Source of the DNA: Mucilaginibacter inviolabilis
Lineage (GTDB): Bacteria > Bacteroidota > Bacteroidia > Sphingobacteriales > Sphingobacteriaceae
Length of the DNA stretch: 64,000 nucleotides
Assembly (NCBI RefSeq): GCF_011089895.1
Contig: NZ_JAANAT010000004.1
Coordinates: 62,001 to 126,000 of the forward strand
Direction: 5' to 3'
Shown here: positions 7,462 to 17,000 of the stretch, piece by piece
How positions within the stretch are numbered: the stretch's first letter is position 1
Layout of the letters: each line of letters opens with the position of its first letter
Position numbers and translations under genes: made by a program
Notes under the pieces: model-generated
The model's database searches: none
The model's input: only the letters and a program-made list of their open reading frames with translations
What the model was told of the DNA's origin: nothing

Positions 7462-8769
7462 TTATACCACTTCCGCTACAACAAATGTACTGCCGCCTAC
7501 AAATACAAGATCATTATCTGTGGCATTAGCCTGAGCCGCCGATAAAGCTGCCTTTACTGATGGGTAGGTGTTGCCGTGTAAGCCAAAACTTGCGGCTTGC
7601 TGCTGCATACTTTCTGCATCTAAACCTCTTGGTATATCGGGCTTGCAGAAGTAATAGATAGCTTTTGTTGGGAGCAAAGCCAATACTTTGGTAATGTCCT
7701 TATCATTCACCATGCCTATTACAAAGTGTAATTGCTGGTAATTAACCGCGGCAATATTTTTGACCACCTCCTGTATACCGTCGGGGTTATGACCGGTATC
7801 GCAAATGGTTAACGGCTGGATATTTAAAACTTCCCAGCGGCCATGCAGGCCGGTGAGTGTTTTCACCTGCTTCAACGCGGTGGTGATATGCTCATTGGTT
7901 ATTATGAAGCCTTGTTTGCGCAGCTCGTCCACAGCCGATAAAACACCTTTGATGTTTTTAAGCTGATAGGTGCCTGTGAGGTCGAGCTGGATAGTAAGTG
8001 ATGAGTGATGAGTGTTGAGTAGTGAGTTGCTAACTTCAATTTCCAAAAGTTTTGAGTTTTGACTTTTAACTTTTGACTTTTCTTCAATCGTCCACACGTC
8101 CGATGCAAAAGTGATGGGGCTGCCTTCCCGTTGGGCTTTAGCTATGAAAACGGGCACTGTTTCGGGCTGGGTTTCGCTGACCACCACCGGGATGCCGGGC
8201 TTGATGATACCTGCTTTTTCGCCGGCTATCAGTTGCAGCGTATCGCCCAGCATATTCATGTGGTCCCAGCCTATGTTGGTTATGACCGACAGGAGCGGGG
8301 TAATGATATTGGTGGAATCCAAACGGCCACCCAAACCCACTTCAATAATGGCTATATCTACTTTTTCCTTTGCAAAAACATCAAAGGCTAACGCTACGGT
8401 CATCTCAAAAAAAGAAGGTGCTATCTCTTCAAAATCAGCTTTATGATCCTCAACAAAATCAATCACGGTTTGCTCGCTGATCATTTGGCCATTAACCCGG
8501 ATACGTTCCCTAAAATCTTTTAGGTGGGGCGATGTATACAGGCCGGTTTTGTATCCTGCTGTTTGCAGAATAGCAGCCAGCATGTGCGATGTAGAACCTT
8601 TACCGTTGGTACCTGCTATGTGCAAGCTTTTAAATTTATGCTGCGGATTGTCCAGTCGTTTGCAAAGCTCAATGGTATTGGTAAGATCCTTTTTAAAAGC
8701 CGAAGCCCCATCGCGCGTAAACATGGGGAGCTGAGTATATAGGTATTGGATGGTTTCCTGGTAGTTCAT
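7462..8769 (-). CDS. folC: Bifunctional folylpolyglutamate/dihydrofolate synthase, with an in-frame repeat insertion
   Basis: FolC adds glutamate to dihydropteroate and folates in the cytosol, using ATP. The 435-residue protein has the Mur-ligase-type P-loop AGTNGKGST at 52-60, the folate-site block SPHLKDFRERIRVNG at 80-94, the conserved EVGLGGRLDSTNI at 143-155, TNIGWDH at 164-170, and the C-terminal domain beginning near GLHGRWEV. Residues 231-259 (bases 7993-8079) are not FolC-like: they are the translation of a heptamer repeat element and a TTTTGACTT-rich module, lying in frame just before the conserved LDLTGTYQLKN. The rest of the gene is intact, so the protein may tolerate the insertion as a loop. 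It is the last gene of the TPR-barrel-SPOR-ExbBD-TonB cluster. The start ATGAAC overlaps the repeat word of the element upstream. Confidence 0.93.
   Translation of the reverse strand: MNYQETIQYLYTQLPMFTRDGASAFKKDLTNTIELCKRLDNPQHKFKSLHIAGTNGKGSTSHMLAAILQTAGYKTGLYTSPHLKDFRERIRVNGQMISEQTVIDFVEDHKADFEEIAPSFFEMTVALAFDVFAKEKVDIAIIEVGLGGRLDSTNIITPLLSVITNIGWDHMNMLGDTLQLIAGEKAGIIKPGIPVVVSETQPETVPVFIAKAQREGSPITFASDVWTIEEKSKVKSQNSKLLEIEVSNSLLNTHHSSLTIQLDLTGTYQLKNIKGVLSAVDELRKQGFIITNEHITTALKQVKTLTGLHGRWEVLNIQPLTICDTGHNPDGIQEVVKNIAAVNYQQLHFVIGMVNDKDITKVLALLPTKAIYYFCKPDIPRGLDAESMQQQAASFGLHGNTYPSVKAALSAAQANATDNDLVFVGGSTFVVAEVV
7993..8079. repeat. Iterated-word element inserted in frame within folC
   Basis: The plus strand carries heptamers GAGTGAT, GAGTGTT, GAGTAGT and GAGTTGC at 8003-8030, then a module of TTTTGAGTTTTGACTTTT repeats at about 8045-8082. 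The heptamers belong to the same family as the arrays at 33624-33735 and 40459-40560. On the coding strand they encode LLNTHHSSLT, and the other two arrays read on that strand give the near-identical TTHHSLLT. The length is a multiple of three and there is no stop, so the folC frame is preserved. Confidence 0.8.
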
Positions 8770-8893
8770 GGTTCATAGTTGATGGTTCATAGTAACACCT
8801 GATGAACCGCTAATGAGCGCAAAGGTAATACGGATGTGTTTGATTGAGATTCCTGTTATTGTAAAATATTGCCATGAACCATTAGCTATGATC
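8767..8893. repeat. Iterated-word element (GGTTCATAG/GGTTCATGG)
   Basis: Direct copies of GGTTCATGG and GGTTCATAG run from 8767 to about 8791, and inverse forms (CCATGAACC, CTATGATCC) lie at about 8872-8893. GGTTCATGG and CCATGAACC are perfect inverse complements. Read on the minus strand, the copies run straight into the folC start codon, whose ATGAAC is itself part of the word. It occupies almost the whole gap between the TonB-like gene and folC. Confidence 0.75.
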
Positions 8894-8905
8894 CATCAGC
8901 CGAAC

Positions 8906-9721
8906 TTAATTTACCTTAAACACAAAGGTCATGGTGCCTTTTTGGGTTTCGGGAGCGGTATCAGAGGCATTGAATCTTGATTTGCGCACGGCATCCTCGC
9001 AGGCTTGTAACAGGCTGGCATCAGATATGGTAGTGCCGCGTGCTCCTGCAGTGGCTTGTATTACATAGCCATCCTTATCAACCAGGATATCTACTACAAT
9101 TTTACCGCTATGACGATTTCCGTCATCAACGCTAGGGCGCGAAACAAAACTACGTTGTGTTAAATTCAAATTACCGCCGTTGCCAGAGCCTGTTCCGTTA
9201 TAGTTGTTGGTAAGGGTTGTTCCAGTTGGCTTACCCTGGTTGCCCGGAGCGTGCCCGGTTCCGTCACCTTCGCCGGTGCCGGTTGTGGCTTTGCCTTTAT
9301 ACAAGGCGTTTTGATTCACCGTAGGCTTGGCCGGGGTTTTTGTTGGCTGCGGTGTAGCTACGGTATTGGTTGGTTTTTTTGTTGGGGCGGCTACTTCCGG
9401 GGCGTCCTCGGTATTTTGGGTCACTACGGTTTTGTCGCTGGTTTGCGGAGTGGGTTTATCCTCGGTTGGTTTTTCGTGGGTAACTTTATCTGGTTTGGTA
9501 TTATTGGCTTTTTCAGCAACCGAAGGTTCCTCGGTACTCATATAATCGCTGCCCATACCTTCGTCAACAGTTCCGTAGTTTACCAGTATTCCCCCGGTAC
9601 CATCCTCCATTTTTGGTGGATTTTTAAATACAATAAAATAACAGGCAGCAATAAGCACAGCCAAAATAATGCCTGTTGCCGCAAATGCCTTTGGATAGTT
9701 ATTTTCTTCCCTGTAGTCCAT
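8906..9721 (-). CDS. TonB-like energy-transducer protein
   Basis: This 271-residue protein is anchored by one N-terminal helix (about 13-31, IILAVLIAACYFIVF). It then runs through a long Pro/Thr/Lys/Asn-rich periplasmic spacer (about 45-190) to a C-terminal TonB-like domain (VVDILVDKDGYVIQATAGAR, then a helix with CEDAVRKSRF and a final strand MTFVFKVN). This is the architecture of TonB or TolA, which links inner-membrane proton channels to outer-membrane partners. It follows ExbD and ExbB in the same direction, with only an iterated-word repeat between it and exbD. The spacer is low complexity. A specific partner cannot be read, but the barrel gene upstream in the same cluster is the obvious candidate. 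Confidence 0.85.
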   Translation of the reverse strand: MDYREENNYPKAFAATGIILAVLIAACYFIVFKNPPKMEDGTGGILVNYGTVDEGMGSDYMSTEEPSVAEKANNTKPDKVTHEKPTEDKPTPQTSDKTVVTQNTEDAPEVAAPTKKPTNTVATPQPTKTPAKPTVNQNALYKGKATTGTGEGDGTGHAPGNQGKPTGTTLTNNYNGTGSGNGGNLNLTQRSFVSRPSVDDGNRHSGKIVVDILVDKDGYVIQATAGARGTTISDASLLQACEDAVRKSRFNASDTAPETQKGTMTFVFKVN

Positions 9722-9741
9722 TTTTTAGTATCACGTAGTTG

Positions 9742-9824
9742 GTATCAAGTAGCTAGTATCAAGTATCAAGATTTTTGTGGTCAACTTTTGAATGTCGTGA
9801 TACTTGATACTAGCTACTTGATAC
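9742..9824. repeat. Iterated-word element (GTATCAAG) with 27-bp perfect inverted arms
   Basis: The left arm at 9742-9768 begins GTATCAAGTAGCTAGTATCA. The right arm at 9798-9824 is its exact inverse complement over 27 bases. Inside each arm the word GTATCAAGTA is itself repeated. On the coding strand the element begins at the TAG stop codon of exbD and runs almost to the tonB-like start, so it forms a strong RNA hairpin between the two cistrons. Confidence 0.9.
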
Positions 9825-10222
9825 TACTTCGGTTCCGTTGCCAGAACCAGTTTGATGTTTAATTTTTGTGCTATATCCATTACCTGTACCACATCCTGTA
9901 TGGCTACAGTTTTGTCGACATATAAAACTATAGTGAGTTCTGTAGCCAGGTTTTTATAACCAGACAGAGTAGTTTGCAAGGCATCTACCGGAACTTCCTT
10001 TTTGTCAACGTAGTATCTCAAATCCTTGGTTACCGATACCGTAATGGTTTTTTTGGATACCGATTGCCCGCTTGATGATTTGGGCAATACCAGTTTGATC
10101 ACATTAGGGTTGGTAACTGTAGATGCAATGAGGAAAAACAAAAGCAGGAAGAACATAATGTCGTTCATGGCCGATGTATGAACTTCTGCCGATGCACCTC
10201 TATGTCTTTTTCTTAAATTCAT
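9824..10222 (-). CDS. exbD: ExbD/TolR family biopolymer transporter
   Basis: This 132-residue subunit of an ExbB-ExbD proton channel has a basic N-terminus (MNLRKRHRGASAEVH), one transmembrane helix carrying the essential aspartate (MNDIMFFLLLFFLIAS, Asp near 20), and a periplasmic domain ending in KLNIKLVLATEPK. With the ExbB-like protein it converts proton-motive force to movement of the TonB-like protein. Its start codon overlaps the exbB stop by 4 bp (ATGA), so the two are translationally coupled. Its TAG stop is the first codon of the hairpin repeat at 9742-9824. Only one ExbD is present, whereas some Bacteroidota clusters have two. Confidence 0.93.
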   Translation of the reverse strand: MNLRKRHRGASAEVHTSAMNDIMFFLLLFFLIASTVTNPNVIKLVLPKSSSGQSVSKKTITVSVTKDLRYYVDKKEVPVDALQTTLSGYKNLATELTIVLYVDKTVAIQDVVQVMDIAQKLNIKLVLATEPK

Positions 10223-10932
10223 TTGCTTGGCTCCTCTAACAGGTCAATAAATTCAATAGCATCAGTTTCTAGGCTCAAAATTACCTTATCAACCATCATA
10301 TTCAAAATATGATAGCATACGTAAGCCACAATACCCACCATCAAACCTGCGGCTGATGTAACCATTTTTACGTACAGACCACCAGATATAACACCCATAC
10401 TGATATTATCTGTTTTAGATATATCATAAAATATCTTGATTACCCCGGCAATAGTACCCAGGAACCCAAACATGGGTGCAATACCTGCTACGATACCCAG
10501 GATACCGATATTTTTTTCCAGCTTGGATACTTCCAGTTTACCTACGTTTTCAATAGCGCCCTCAATATCCTTGATGGGGCGACCGATACGCAACAAACCT
10601 TTTTGCAGCATACGACCCAGTGGCGAATTATTATTACGGCAAAGCGCTATAGCCGATTCCAGGTTACCCGAATGGATACTGGAGCGTACCTGTAACATCA
10701 GGTTGGCCTCATTCTTTGAAGCTTTACGGATGGTAAAATAGCGTTCAAAAAATATTACCAAACCTAAAACAGCCAAAATACCAATGGGAACCATTACCCA
10801 GCCACCCTTGATCAATAGATCGCCAAAACGCAGCTCTTCGGGCTGTGTAGTGATGGGTTGTGTAAGGTGACCTGCGGTGTCTGCTACGTGTTTCGCGGTA
10901 TCTGCTATCTGCTGTATCAATAATAATGTCAT
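10219..10932 (-). CDS. exbB: MotA/TolQ/ExbB proton-channel protein
   Basis: This 237-residue inner-membrane protein has a periplasmic N-terminal segment, a first helix at about 46-65 (VMVPIGILAVLGLVIFFERYF), a cytosolic loop of about 70 residues, and two further helices. The conserved block IAPMFGFLGTIAGVIKIF lies at about 150-167, and the third helix is SAAGLMVGIVAYVCYHIL. It forms the pentameric channel around ExbD. Both ends overlap neighbours by 4 bp: the SPOR gene stop upstream and the exbD start downstream. This is good evidence for one transcript. It could serve as TolQ rather than ExbB; the families are not separable here. Confidence 0.93.
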   Translation of the reverse strand: MTLLLIQQIADTAKHVADTAGHLTQPITTQPEELRFGDLLIKGGWVMVPIGILAVLGLVIFFERYFTIRKASKNEANLMLQVRSSIHSGNLESAIALCRNNNSPLGRMLQKGLLRIGRPIKDIEGAIENVGKLEVSKLEKNIGILGIVAGIAPMFGFLGTIAGVIKIFYDISKTDNISMGVISGGLYVKMVTSAAGLMVGIVAYVCYHILNMMVDKVILSLETDAIEFIDLLEEPSK

Positions 10933-11987
10933 TTCTTTTCGTTAATTTCTTTGCTGTAGGATTTTTGATCTATTTTTTTTGCTTTTACAAGTTTAAGTCT
11001 TTCGGTCTCGGCCTCGGCAGATGTACTGAAGCTTCCAATAATAATTTTAATGCGTTTACCAGAGCCTGGGCCATGCCATGTGCGGGCATCCACACCAACA
11101 CTTTTAAATATTTTAACAGCTTCGTCGCTTTTAGTTTGTGTTTTAAATGAGCCGGCGAAGATAACATATTCGGTTTTACCGGCAGTATCGGCTGTGGCTA
11201 CTGTTTTCTTTAACGTAGTATCGGGTTTAGAAATTGCCTTTGATGCCGTATCCAAAAGTGGAGGGGCTGTTTTATTACTATCATCGGCACTGTCTGCAGC
11301 GGCAGCGGGTTGTGTTTTTGTTTGCCCGTTAACGGGTTTTGCAGGTTGCTTACCAAAACCGAACAAAGCCGGGTTATATTTATATATAGCGAATGCTGCT
11401 ACAGCGATAACCAGCAAAACGATAAGCGCGATAAGCCACGGGCTTCCCGAACGCGTTTTTTCTTCCGTCTCTTCATCCTCGTATACCTCTGGCTGATCGG
11501 CTGTTGGCGTAGGTGGAGTAATTAGCTGTGGTGCTACTGTAAATGGCAGTGGCGCAGCTGGCTTTTCAGGTTCCGGCTGATTCAGCTTTTTGATAGTTAT
11601 GGGCGTAAAGCCATAAAATTCAGGCCCTTCATTATGATTTTCGCCGGATTTAAAAGCTATCTCCCCATTGTTCATATAAAACCAGCCCAGGTTAGCAAAA
11701 GGAACTTCTTTCAAAGCAGCGTCCTGTTTAAGTCCGGTAATATATTTTTCGGTAAAGTATTTGGATGATGCCAGCGATATGTTTTTCTTTTGGGCGATGT
11801 GCTCCACCAAAGTATCGTCCTCAAATGGTTCAGAACTAAATTGTACCTGATAGCCTGGCGGATATAGTTTGCCTTCGGCGTTGTTATAATAACCATTTAC
11901 ACGCACCTGTGTAAAAAAACCCAGGCCCGGCACACCTACTTTGCTATGCCGGCCTAACAGTTCGCTTAAATAATTGGCTATATCCAT
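10929..11987 (-). CDS. HU/CCDC81-type and SPOR domain protein
   Basis: This 352-residue single-pass membrane protein starts with a prokaryotic HU-like/CCDC81 domain pair (about 1-130: MDIANYLSELLGRHSKVGVPGLG is typical) on the cytosolic side. One transmembrane helix follows at about 182-203 (WLIALIVLLVIAVAAFAIYKY), then a low-complexity spacer, then a C-terminal SPOR domain (about 272-345: EYVIFAGSFKTQTKSDEAVKI, KIIIGSFSTSAEAETERLK). SPOR domains bind denuded peptidoglycan at division sites. Coupling to ExbB by a 4-bp overlap suggests that the proton channel is positioned at the septum or on glycan, which recalls the Tol-Pal system; that is inference. Confidence 0.9.
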   Translation of the reverse strand: MDIANYLSELLGRHSKVGVPGLGFFTQVRVNGYYNNAEGKLYPPGYQVQFSSEPFEDDTLVEHIAQKKNISLASSKYFTEKYITGLKQDAALKEVPFANLGWFYMNNGEIAFKSGENHNEGPEFYGFTPITIKKLNQPEPEKPAAPLPFTVAPQLITPPTPTADQPEVYEDEETEEKTRSGSPWLIALIVLLVIAVAAFAIYKYNPALFGFGKQPAKPVNGQTKTQPAAAADSADDSNKTAPPLLDTASKAISKPDTTLKKTVATADTAGKTEYVIFAGSFKTQTKSDEAVKIFKSVGVDARTWHGPGSGKRIKIIIGSFSTSAEAETERLKLVKAKKIDQKSYSKEINEKK

Positions 11988-12038
11988 TGGCTAAAAATAC
12001 GGTTAATTATAAAACATCAAAAGGCTTTGAGGTAAATT

Positions 12039-12120
12039 GGTTCGTGTCGCACGGTTCGGGGTTCGTGTTATGTGGTTCGAGGCTTGTCACCCGAACCTTG
12101 CTCCCCGAACCCCGCTCCCG
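12039..12120. repeat. Iterated-word element (GGTTCG)
   Basis: Direct words GGTTCGTG, GGTTCGGG, GTTCGTG and GGTTCGA occupy 12039-12081, followed by inverse forms CCGAACC (12091-12097) and CCGAACCCC (12105-12113). The element fills the gap between the barrel gene and the SPOR gene and ends next to the barrel stop codon. It has the same architecture as the elements at 7282-7380 and 9742-9824 but a different word. Confidence 0.7.
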
Positions 12121-12122
12121 AT

Positions 12123-13985
12123 TTAAAACGAATACCCAACGCCGCCAAAGATATTAAATCCGTAGTTAGGATAGTATAACCAGTTTTGATAACTGGTGCT
12201 TAAAATATTATTAGCCTGTACAAATACGGTTATTTGACGGGTAGCCTTGTATTGAACACCTCCGCTTAGGTCGGCAAATGAGGCTATCGGTTTTTGAACC
12301 ATAGTTGATGTACCACCGGTGTTGGTAAATGTCCTGTCGTTTGTTGAGCCGCGGAACAATACCGAACCGGTAATACTTACCTGGTTGTTAATATTGATAG
12401 AAGTACCGGCGGTTAACAAAAACTTAGGCAGGTTCCATGCCTGTACTTCGGATGCCATTTGGTAATCTTTAATCTCCACGCGGCCAAAAATGTTAAAATC
12501 ATCACTGGCTTTAAAATCAAGCTCGCCGTTAAAGCCGTTCACACGGGCTTTGCCATCGTCATATATCACTTTGAACTTGTTTACTTCGGCGTCGAAATTG
12601 CTTACCAGTAACGGCATGTTTTTAATGCTGTTGCGGAACACCGATGCCTTAAAGCTTAAGCCGGGTGCAAGGGTGCCTTTTAAACCGGCACTAAGATCCA
12701 GCTGATCAACCGAGTTTTGGATGGCAATATTTTGACCAATGAAGGGGTTGATGTAAGCCAGGTCATGTAAGGATGTCCGGTTGATATCGCCTTTGGCTTC
12801 TACAAACAAGCGTACATATTTCGGGATTACCTGTACCTCTAATTTAGCAGCAGGGAAGATATAGAATTTGCCAAATTCGCCAAATTCCTTCTCGATGTTT
12901 ACACCCGCATCAATTTTATAATTGGTACCCTGAAATTTGATGTAAGGATTTAAGCGTAAAATATTATTACCGATTTTGTAAAGACTATCCTTCTGTGAGT
13001 TCAGGTCAACCGATCCGCTTAAACCCGCGTAAAATTGTTTTACGGTTTGGTTGATAAAGCCCGAGATCACCAGGTTATTTTCCCTGGCCTGATAAGCATT
13101 GCTAAAGGCATAACCTTTTATTTTCAGGGCGTAAGTAAAATCGTTCTGTACATCCTTATAGTTTTTGGCCAGTTCGGCTTCGGCACCAATGGTGTTAAAG
13201 TGTTGCTTGCCAGGTACAAAAGTGCTGGGTGGAGGGGCCGATTGATCGAAGCCATAAAAATTGGTACCCATGCGGTTATAAGTAATACGACCGCTAATGT
13301 TGTTATCGCCCAGGATGCTTTTGCCAAATATGCCAACATCATCCTTGCTCTGGCTTTGTTTGTCTAATGAACCAGATTGTGAAAAATGTTTGAGATAGCC
13401 ACCAAACTGCAACGCCTGGTCGCGACCGTTAGAAAAGTAAGCTTCCCCAAAAAGTGATTTCAGGTTTCCGGCGCCTACTTTAACATAATTGTTTAATAGA
13501 ATAGAGTCCTGTTCTGGTGGTCTCTTCATGGCTTCCAATTGCCTGATCTCGGAGTTTTGCTCCTGTCTTTTATCCAAAGGAGTGTACACCAAAGGTGCTT
13601 TAAATGGAACCTTATCCTCCAAATCTGGATTACGACGTATTTTTACCGCATCAGCCAATACTGGTTTGTAAGCAGTAGTTACCACAATCTCTTCAGAAAG
13701 ACTGCCACCATTATCAGCATTGTTGCCGCTACCGCCTTTTTTGGTGGTATCAGCAGCTGCACGGGCCGCGGCATCACCTAAGTTTTTTGATGATGTGCTG
13801 GCTTTTTTAGGAGCAGTAGTTTTTGCCGCAGGCTTTTTGGTTGCCGGTTTTGCCGGAGCTTTTTTGGCCGTGCTTTTTGTTTTAGTAGTGGCCTTTTTGG
13901 CCGGTTTCTTTGTTTGCGCTTGTGCAGGGACAAAGTATAATGCTAGTATTAAGGTAAGCAGCGTATAGATATATTTTAATTTCAT
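12123..13985 (-). CDS. Outer-membrane beta-barrel protein of the ExbBD/TonB cluster (plug domain not evident)
   Basis: I start this gene at 13985, where MKLKYIYTLLTLILALYFVP gives a signal peptide ending in AQAQ; an earlier in-frame ATG lies at 14015. The mature N-terminus (about 25-85) is a Lys/Ala/Pro/Thr low-complexity tract. A TonB-box-like segment (EEIVVTTAYKPV) follows, and from about residue 145 long alternating beta-strand text runs to the C-terminal VGYSF, ending in Phe as outer-membrane barrels do. No plug domain with the usual SLYG-like motif is evident, so it differs from classical TonB-dependent receptors. It follows the TPR gene by 34 bp and lies directly upstream of the SPOR-ExbB-ExbD-TonB genes, its likely energy source. 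The substrate is unknown. Confidence 0.8.
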   Translation of the reverse strand: MKLKYIYTLLTLILALYFVPAQAQTKKPAKKATTKTKSTAKKAPAKPATKKPAAKTTAPKKASTSSKNLGDAAARAAADTTKKGGSGNNADNGGSLSEEIVVTTAYKPVLADAVKIRRNPDLEDKVPFKAPLVYTPLDKRQEQNSEIRQLEAMKRPPEQDSILLNNYVKVGAGNLKSLFGEAYFSNGRDQALQFGGYLKHFSQSGSLDKQSQSKDDVGIFGKSILGDNNISGRITYNRMGTNFYGFDQSAPPPSTFVPGKQHFNTIGAEAELAKNYKDVQNDFTYALKIKGYAFSNAYQARENNLVISGFINQTVKQFYAGLSGSVDLNSQKDSLYKIGNNILRLNPYIKFQGTNYKIDAGVNIEKEFGEFGKFYIFPAAKLEVQVIPKYVRLFVEAKGDINRTSLHDLAYINPFIGQNIAIQNSVDQLDLSAGLKGTLAPGLSFKASVFRNSIKNMPLLVSNFDAEVNKFKVIYDDGKARVNGFNGELDFKASDDFNIFGRVEIKDYQMASEVQAWNLPKFLLTAGTSININNQVSITGSVLFRGSTNDRTFTNTGGTSTMVQKPIASFADLSGGVQYKATRQITVFVQANNILSTSYQNWLYYPNYGFNIFGGVGYSF

Positions 13986-14019
13986 TGCTTGTCTTTTTAT
14001 ATTATTCTTTGCCATCCTG

Positions 14020-17000
14020 TTAGTTTTGACCGGTTTTGGTAGTATCGGCCGGGGCCGGTTTATTATCACTTGTATCGGTTACCGGAGTCTCTATTTTTAC
14101 AGGTTTACCCGTTAATACACCCAGCTTTTGTTTGGCTGTCGATAGTATATCGTCATTACCTTTATAGTTTTCAATAATACTTTGCAGCGTGGCCTTGGCC
14201 TGGAAGTTATCTTTCAGTTTTACATAATTATCAGCCAGCAGGATATAGGTTTTAGCTACCCAGTAATCATAGTTCGGCATTTCCTTAGCCAGGTCGAAAC
14301 ACATTTTTTGCGATGTTTTGTACCTGCCTTTTAAGTATTCCACGTTAGCAATGTTGTATTTGGCTTCGGCGGCAGCTACAGTTTTGGTATTGGTTACCGT
14401 GTAATCAAATTCTTTAACCGCTGCAGTGGTATCGCCTTTTAGTAGATAAGCTTCACCAGCATATAAGCCTGTACGGAATTTATCTTCCTGGGCGGCCTTA
14501 TCATTACCCCTGATCTGTTTCACATAGTTCAACACATCATCGGGCATGTTCATCTGCGCGTAGCAAAGCATCAGGTTATTGATGGCGTAAGAATAATCCT
14601 CTTTAAACTCTGCATTGGTCTCCAGTTTTTTCAGGAACACGATGGCCTCATTATACTTTTTCTGAGAGATATACAGCTTAGCCATGCTAATCAACGATTT
14701 CTCGGTATAGGCACTTGTCCAGTCATTCAGGATGATGTTATAATCAACAACAGCTTCTTTAGATCTGTTGAGGTTAACCAAACTTTGTGCACGGATAAAA
14801 CGTGCTTGTTTTTCATAGATCTGTTTGGTCGGGAACTTATCCAGATAAGCGTTAACTGCACCTACTGTACCTTGCCAGTCGCCTTTTAAATAAAGGTTGT
14901 TGGCCGCGGTGATCATGATATCTTCCTGTTGCGAGGTGGTATAGTTACCAATAGAGGTAGAGCCCGCGTAATTGATAAATGTTTGTGCGTCGCCTTTATC
15001 GGTATATATTTTTTCAATCTGTTTAAGCGATTGTTTGGCTTCATCAGTTGAGGAGTAATCGGCAACCACTTTTTTGAATGACTCTACAGCCAGGTCGTCA
15101 TGGCCGGCATTGTAATCAATCAGACCAATAGTAACCAGCGCCCTCGGTACATAACTGCTGTGCGGATACTTCTGGATCATGGCATTCAAGTCGGTTTTGG
15201 CCCTGTCTCCATCATTTTTCAGGAAGTAGGTATAGGCGATCTCAAACGAGGCATCATCCGCATAATCCGAATTCGGGAAAGTGTTCAATACATCATTCAG
15301 TGTGCTGATCTTGGTATCCAGCGAGCCTTGTAAACCCTGTATCATACCACGCTGAAACAAGGCGTAATCTTCGCCTTGGTTGTGCATAGCTATAATGCGG
15401 TTATAATAATCAAGCGCTGTGCTGTAGCTTTTCAATACAAAATAGCTATCGCCCAGCCTGGTTATCGCATCGTTCTCGGTGTTTTTATCTTTTACATCCC
15501 CCCGAAGGAATTTTTCGAAGTAGTTGGCCGCTTTTTTATATTGCTCACCATAAAAGGCGGCGTAAGCCAGTGCATAATTGGCGTAGTTAGATAAATCGGT
15601 CTCTTTGGCTTCGGGCATGCTTAAAAACGCTTCAAAGTTCTCTACCGATTCGCCATATTTACGTACTTCGTACATCGCCTCAGCCATCCAGTAGGTAGTT
15701 AAAGCCTGGGTTTTAGGGTCGACCGGATTTTTTAACGAACGCAGGAAAATACCGATAGCATTTTCAAAGGCCCGCTCGTTATAAAACTCCAAACCGCGGT
15801 AATAGGTAACTTTCTGATAAGCTATCTGTGCACTTTCTGATTTGTTGGGTATTGGCTCCAGTATTTCTACCGCTTCTTTGTAATTGCGGGAATTTAATAG
15901 TTCCTCGCCCAGTAATACTTTCACTTCGTCGTTACGGCGTGAGCGCGGATAATTCTTTAAATATAAACGGGTAGCCGCCAGTGCTTCGGTATTAAAATCG
16001 AGTTCGTAGGAAAGCTTGGCATATTCATACAAAGCATCTTCCTGTAATTGCTTATCGTAAGTAAGTTTTGAGGCTGCCAAAAACGCGTTACGCGCGCTTT
16101 GTTTGTTATTCATTTTCAGGAAAACATCACCCAGCGTGTAGTTACCGCTTTGGCTGTACACATCACCCTGTTCAATTAAACGTTCCAGTTCTGTGGCCGA
16201 TTTGGCGTAGTTACCCACCTTGTAATAGGTATAACCAATCTGGTAGCTATCCTGCGTGTTTTGGGTTCTGCCCTGGTCGCCGCTCTGGAAACGGTCGTAA
16301 TATTTAACCGCGTTGTCGTAGTCGGCTTTGGCAAAGTACGAGGCAGCAATAATGCGCAGCATTTCTGTTTCGTGTTCCTGATGGGTACTGTTTACAATAG
16401 GTACCGCGTAGCTGATCACATCGTCGTACCGTTTGTCTAAAAAGTAAACTGCCGATATATAATATGGATAGCTCCGCTCGTATTTTTTAGAGTTTTTAAG
16501 CTTTTCAAAGTTGGCTAGTGCAAGGTGATAATCTTTGTTGAGGTAGGCTATGTAAGCAAAGTAATAGGTAGCATCCTCGGTAAACTCCGAGCGTTTGTTT
16601 TTTACTTCGGCAAAAAGCAACTGAGCATTCTTAAAATCTTTAAGAGAGAAATAAGCATAGCCCTTACGGAATTTGTATTCGGTATTATCGTGCCCGTTAA
16701 GTTCGCCGGCCTGTACTTTATCAAACCAACGGATAGCATCCTCATACTTACCCTGTTTAAAATATGATTTACCAATCTGGAAGTAGGCCAGCTTAGTTAA
16801 AGGGTTTTCGGGGTGCTCCTTAATAAAGCGCAGAAACATGCTTTCTGCATCGTCATTGCCCAGGTTAAGGGCGCAAAAAGCCTCGTAGTACTGGCTGTTT
16901 TCTTTAACCAGCGATAGCTCCGATTCGAACTGGGGCTGGGTGGCTGTTTTAAGGCGTGATGCTTCAACAGAGCGGAATTGCTCGGCAGCGGAGGCAAATT

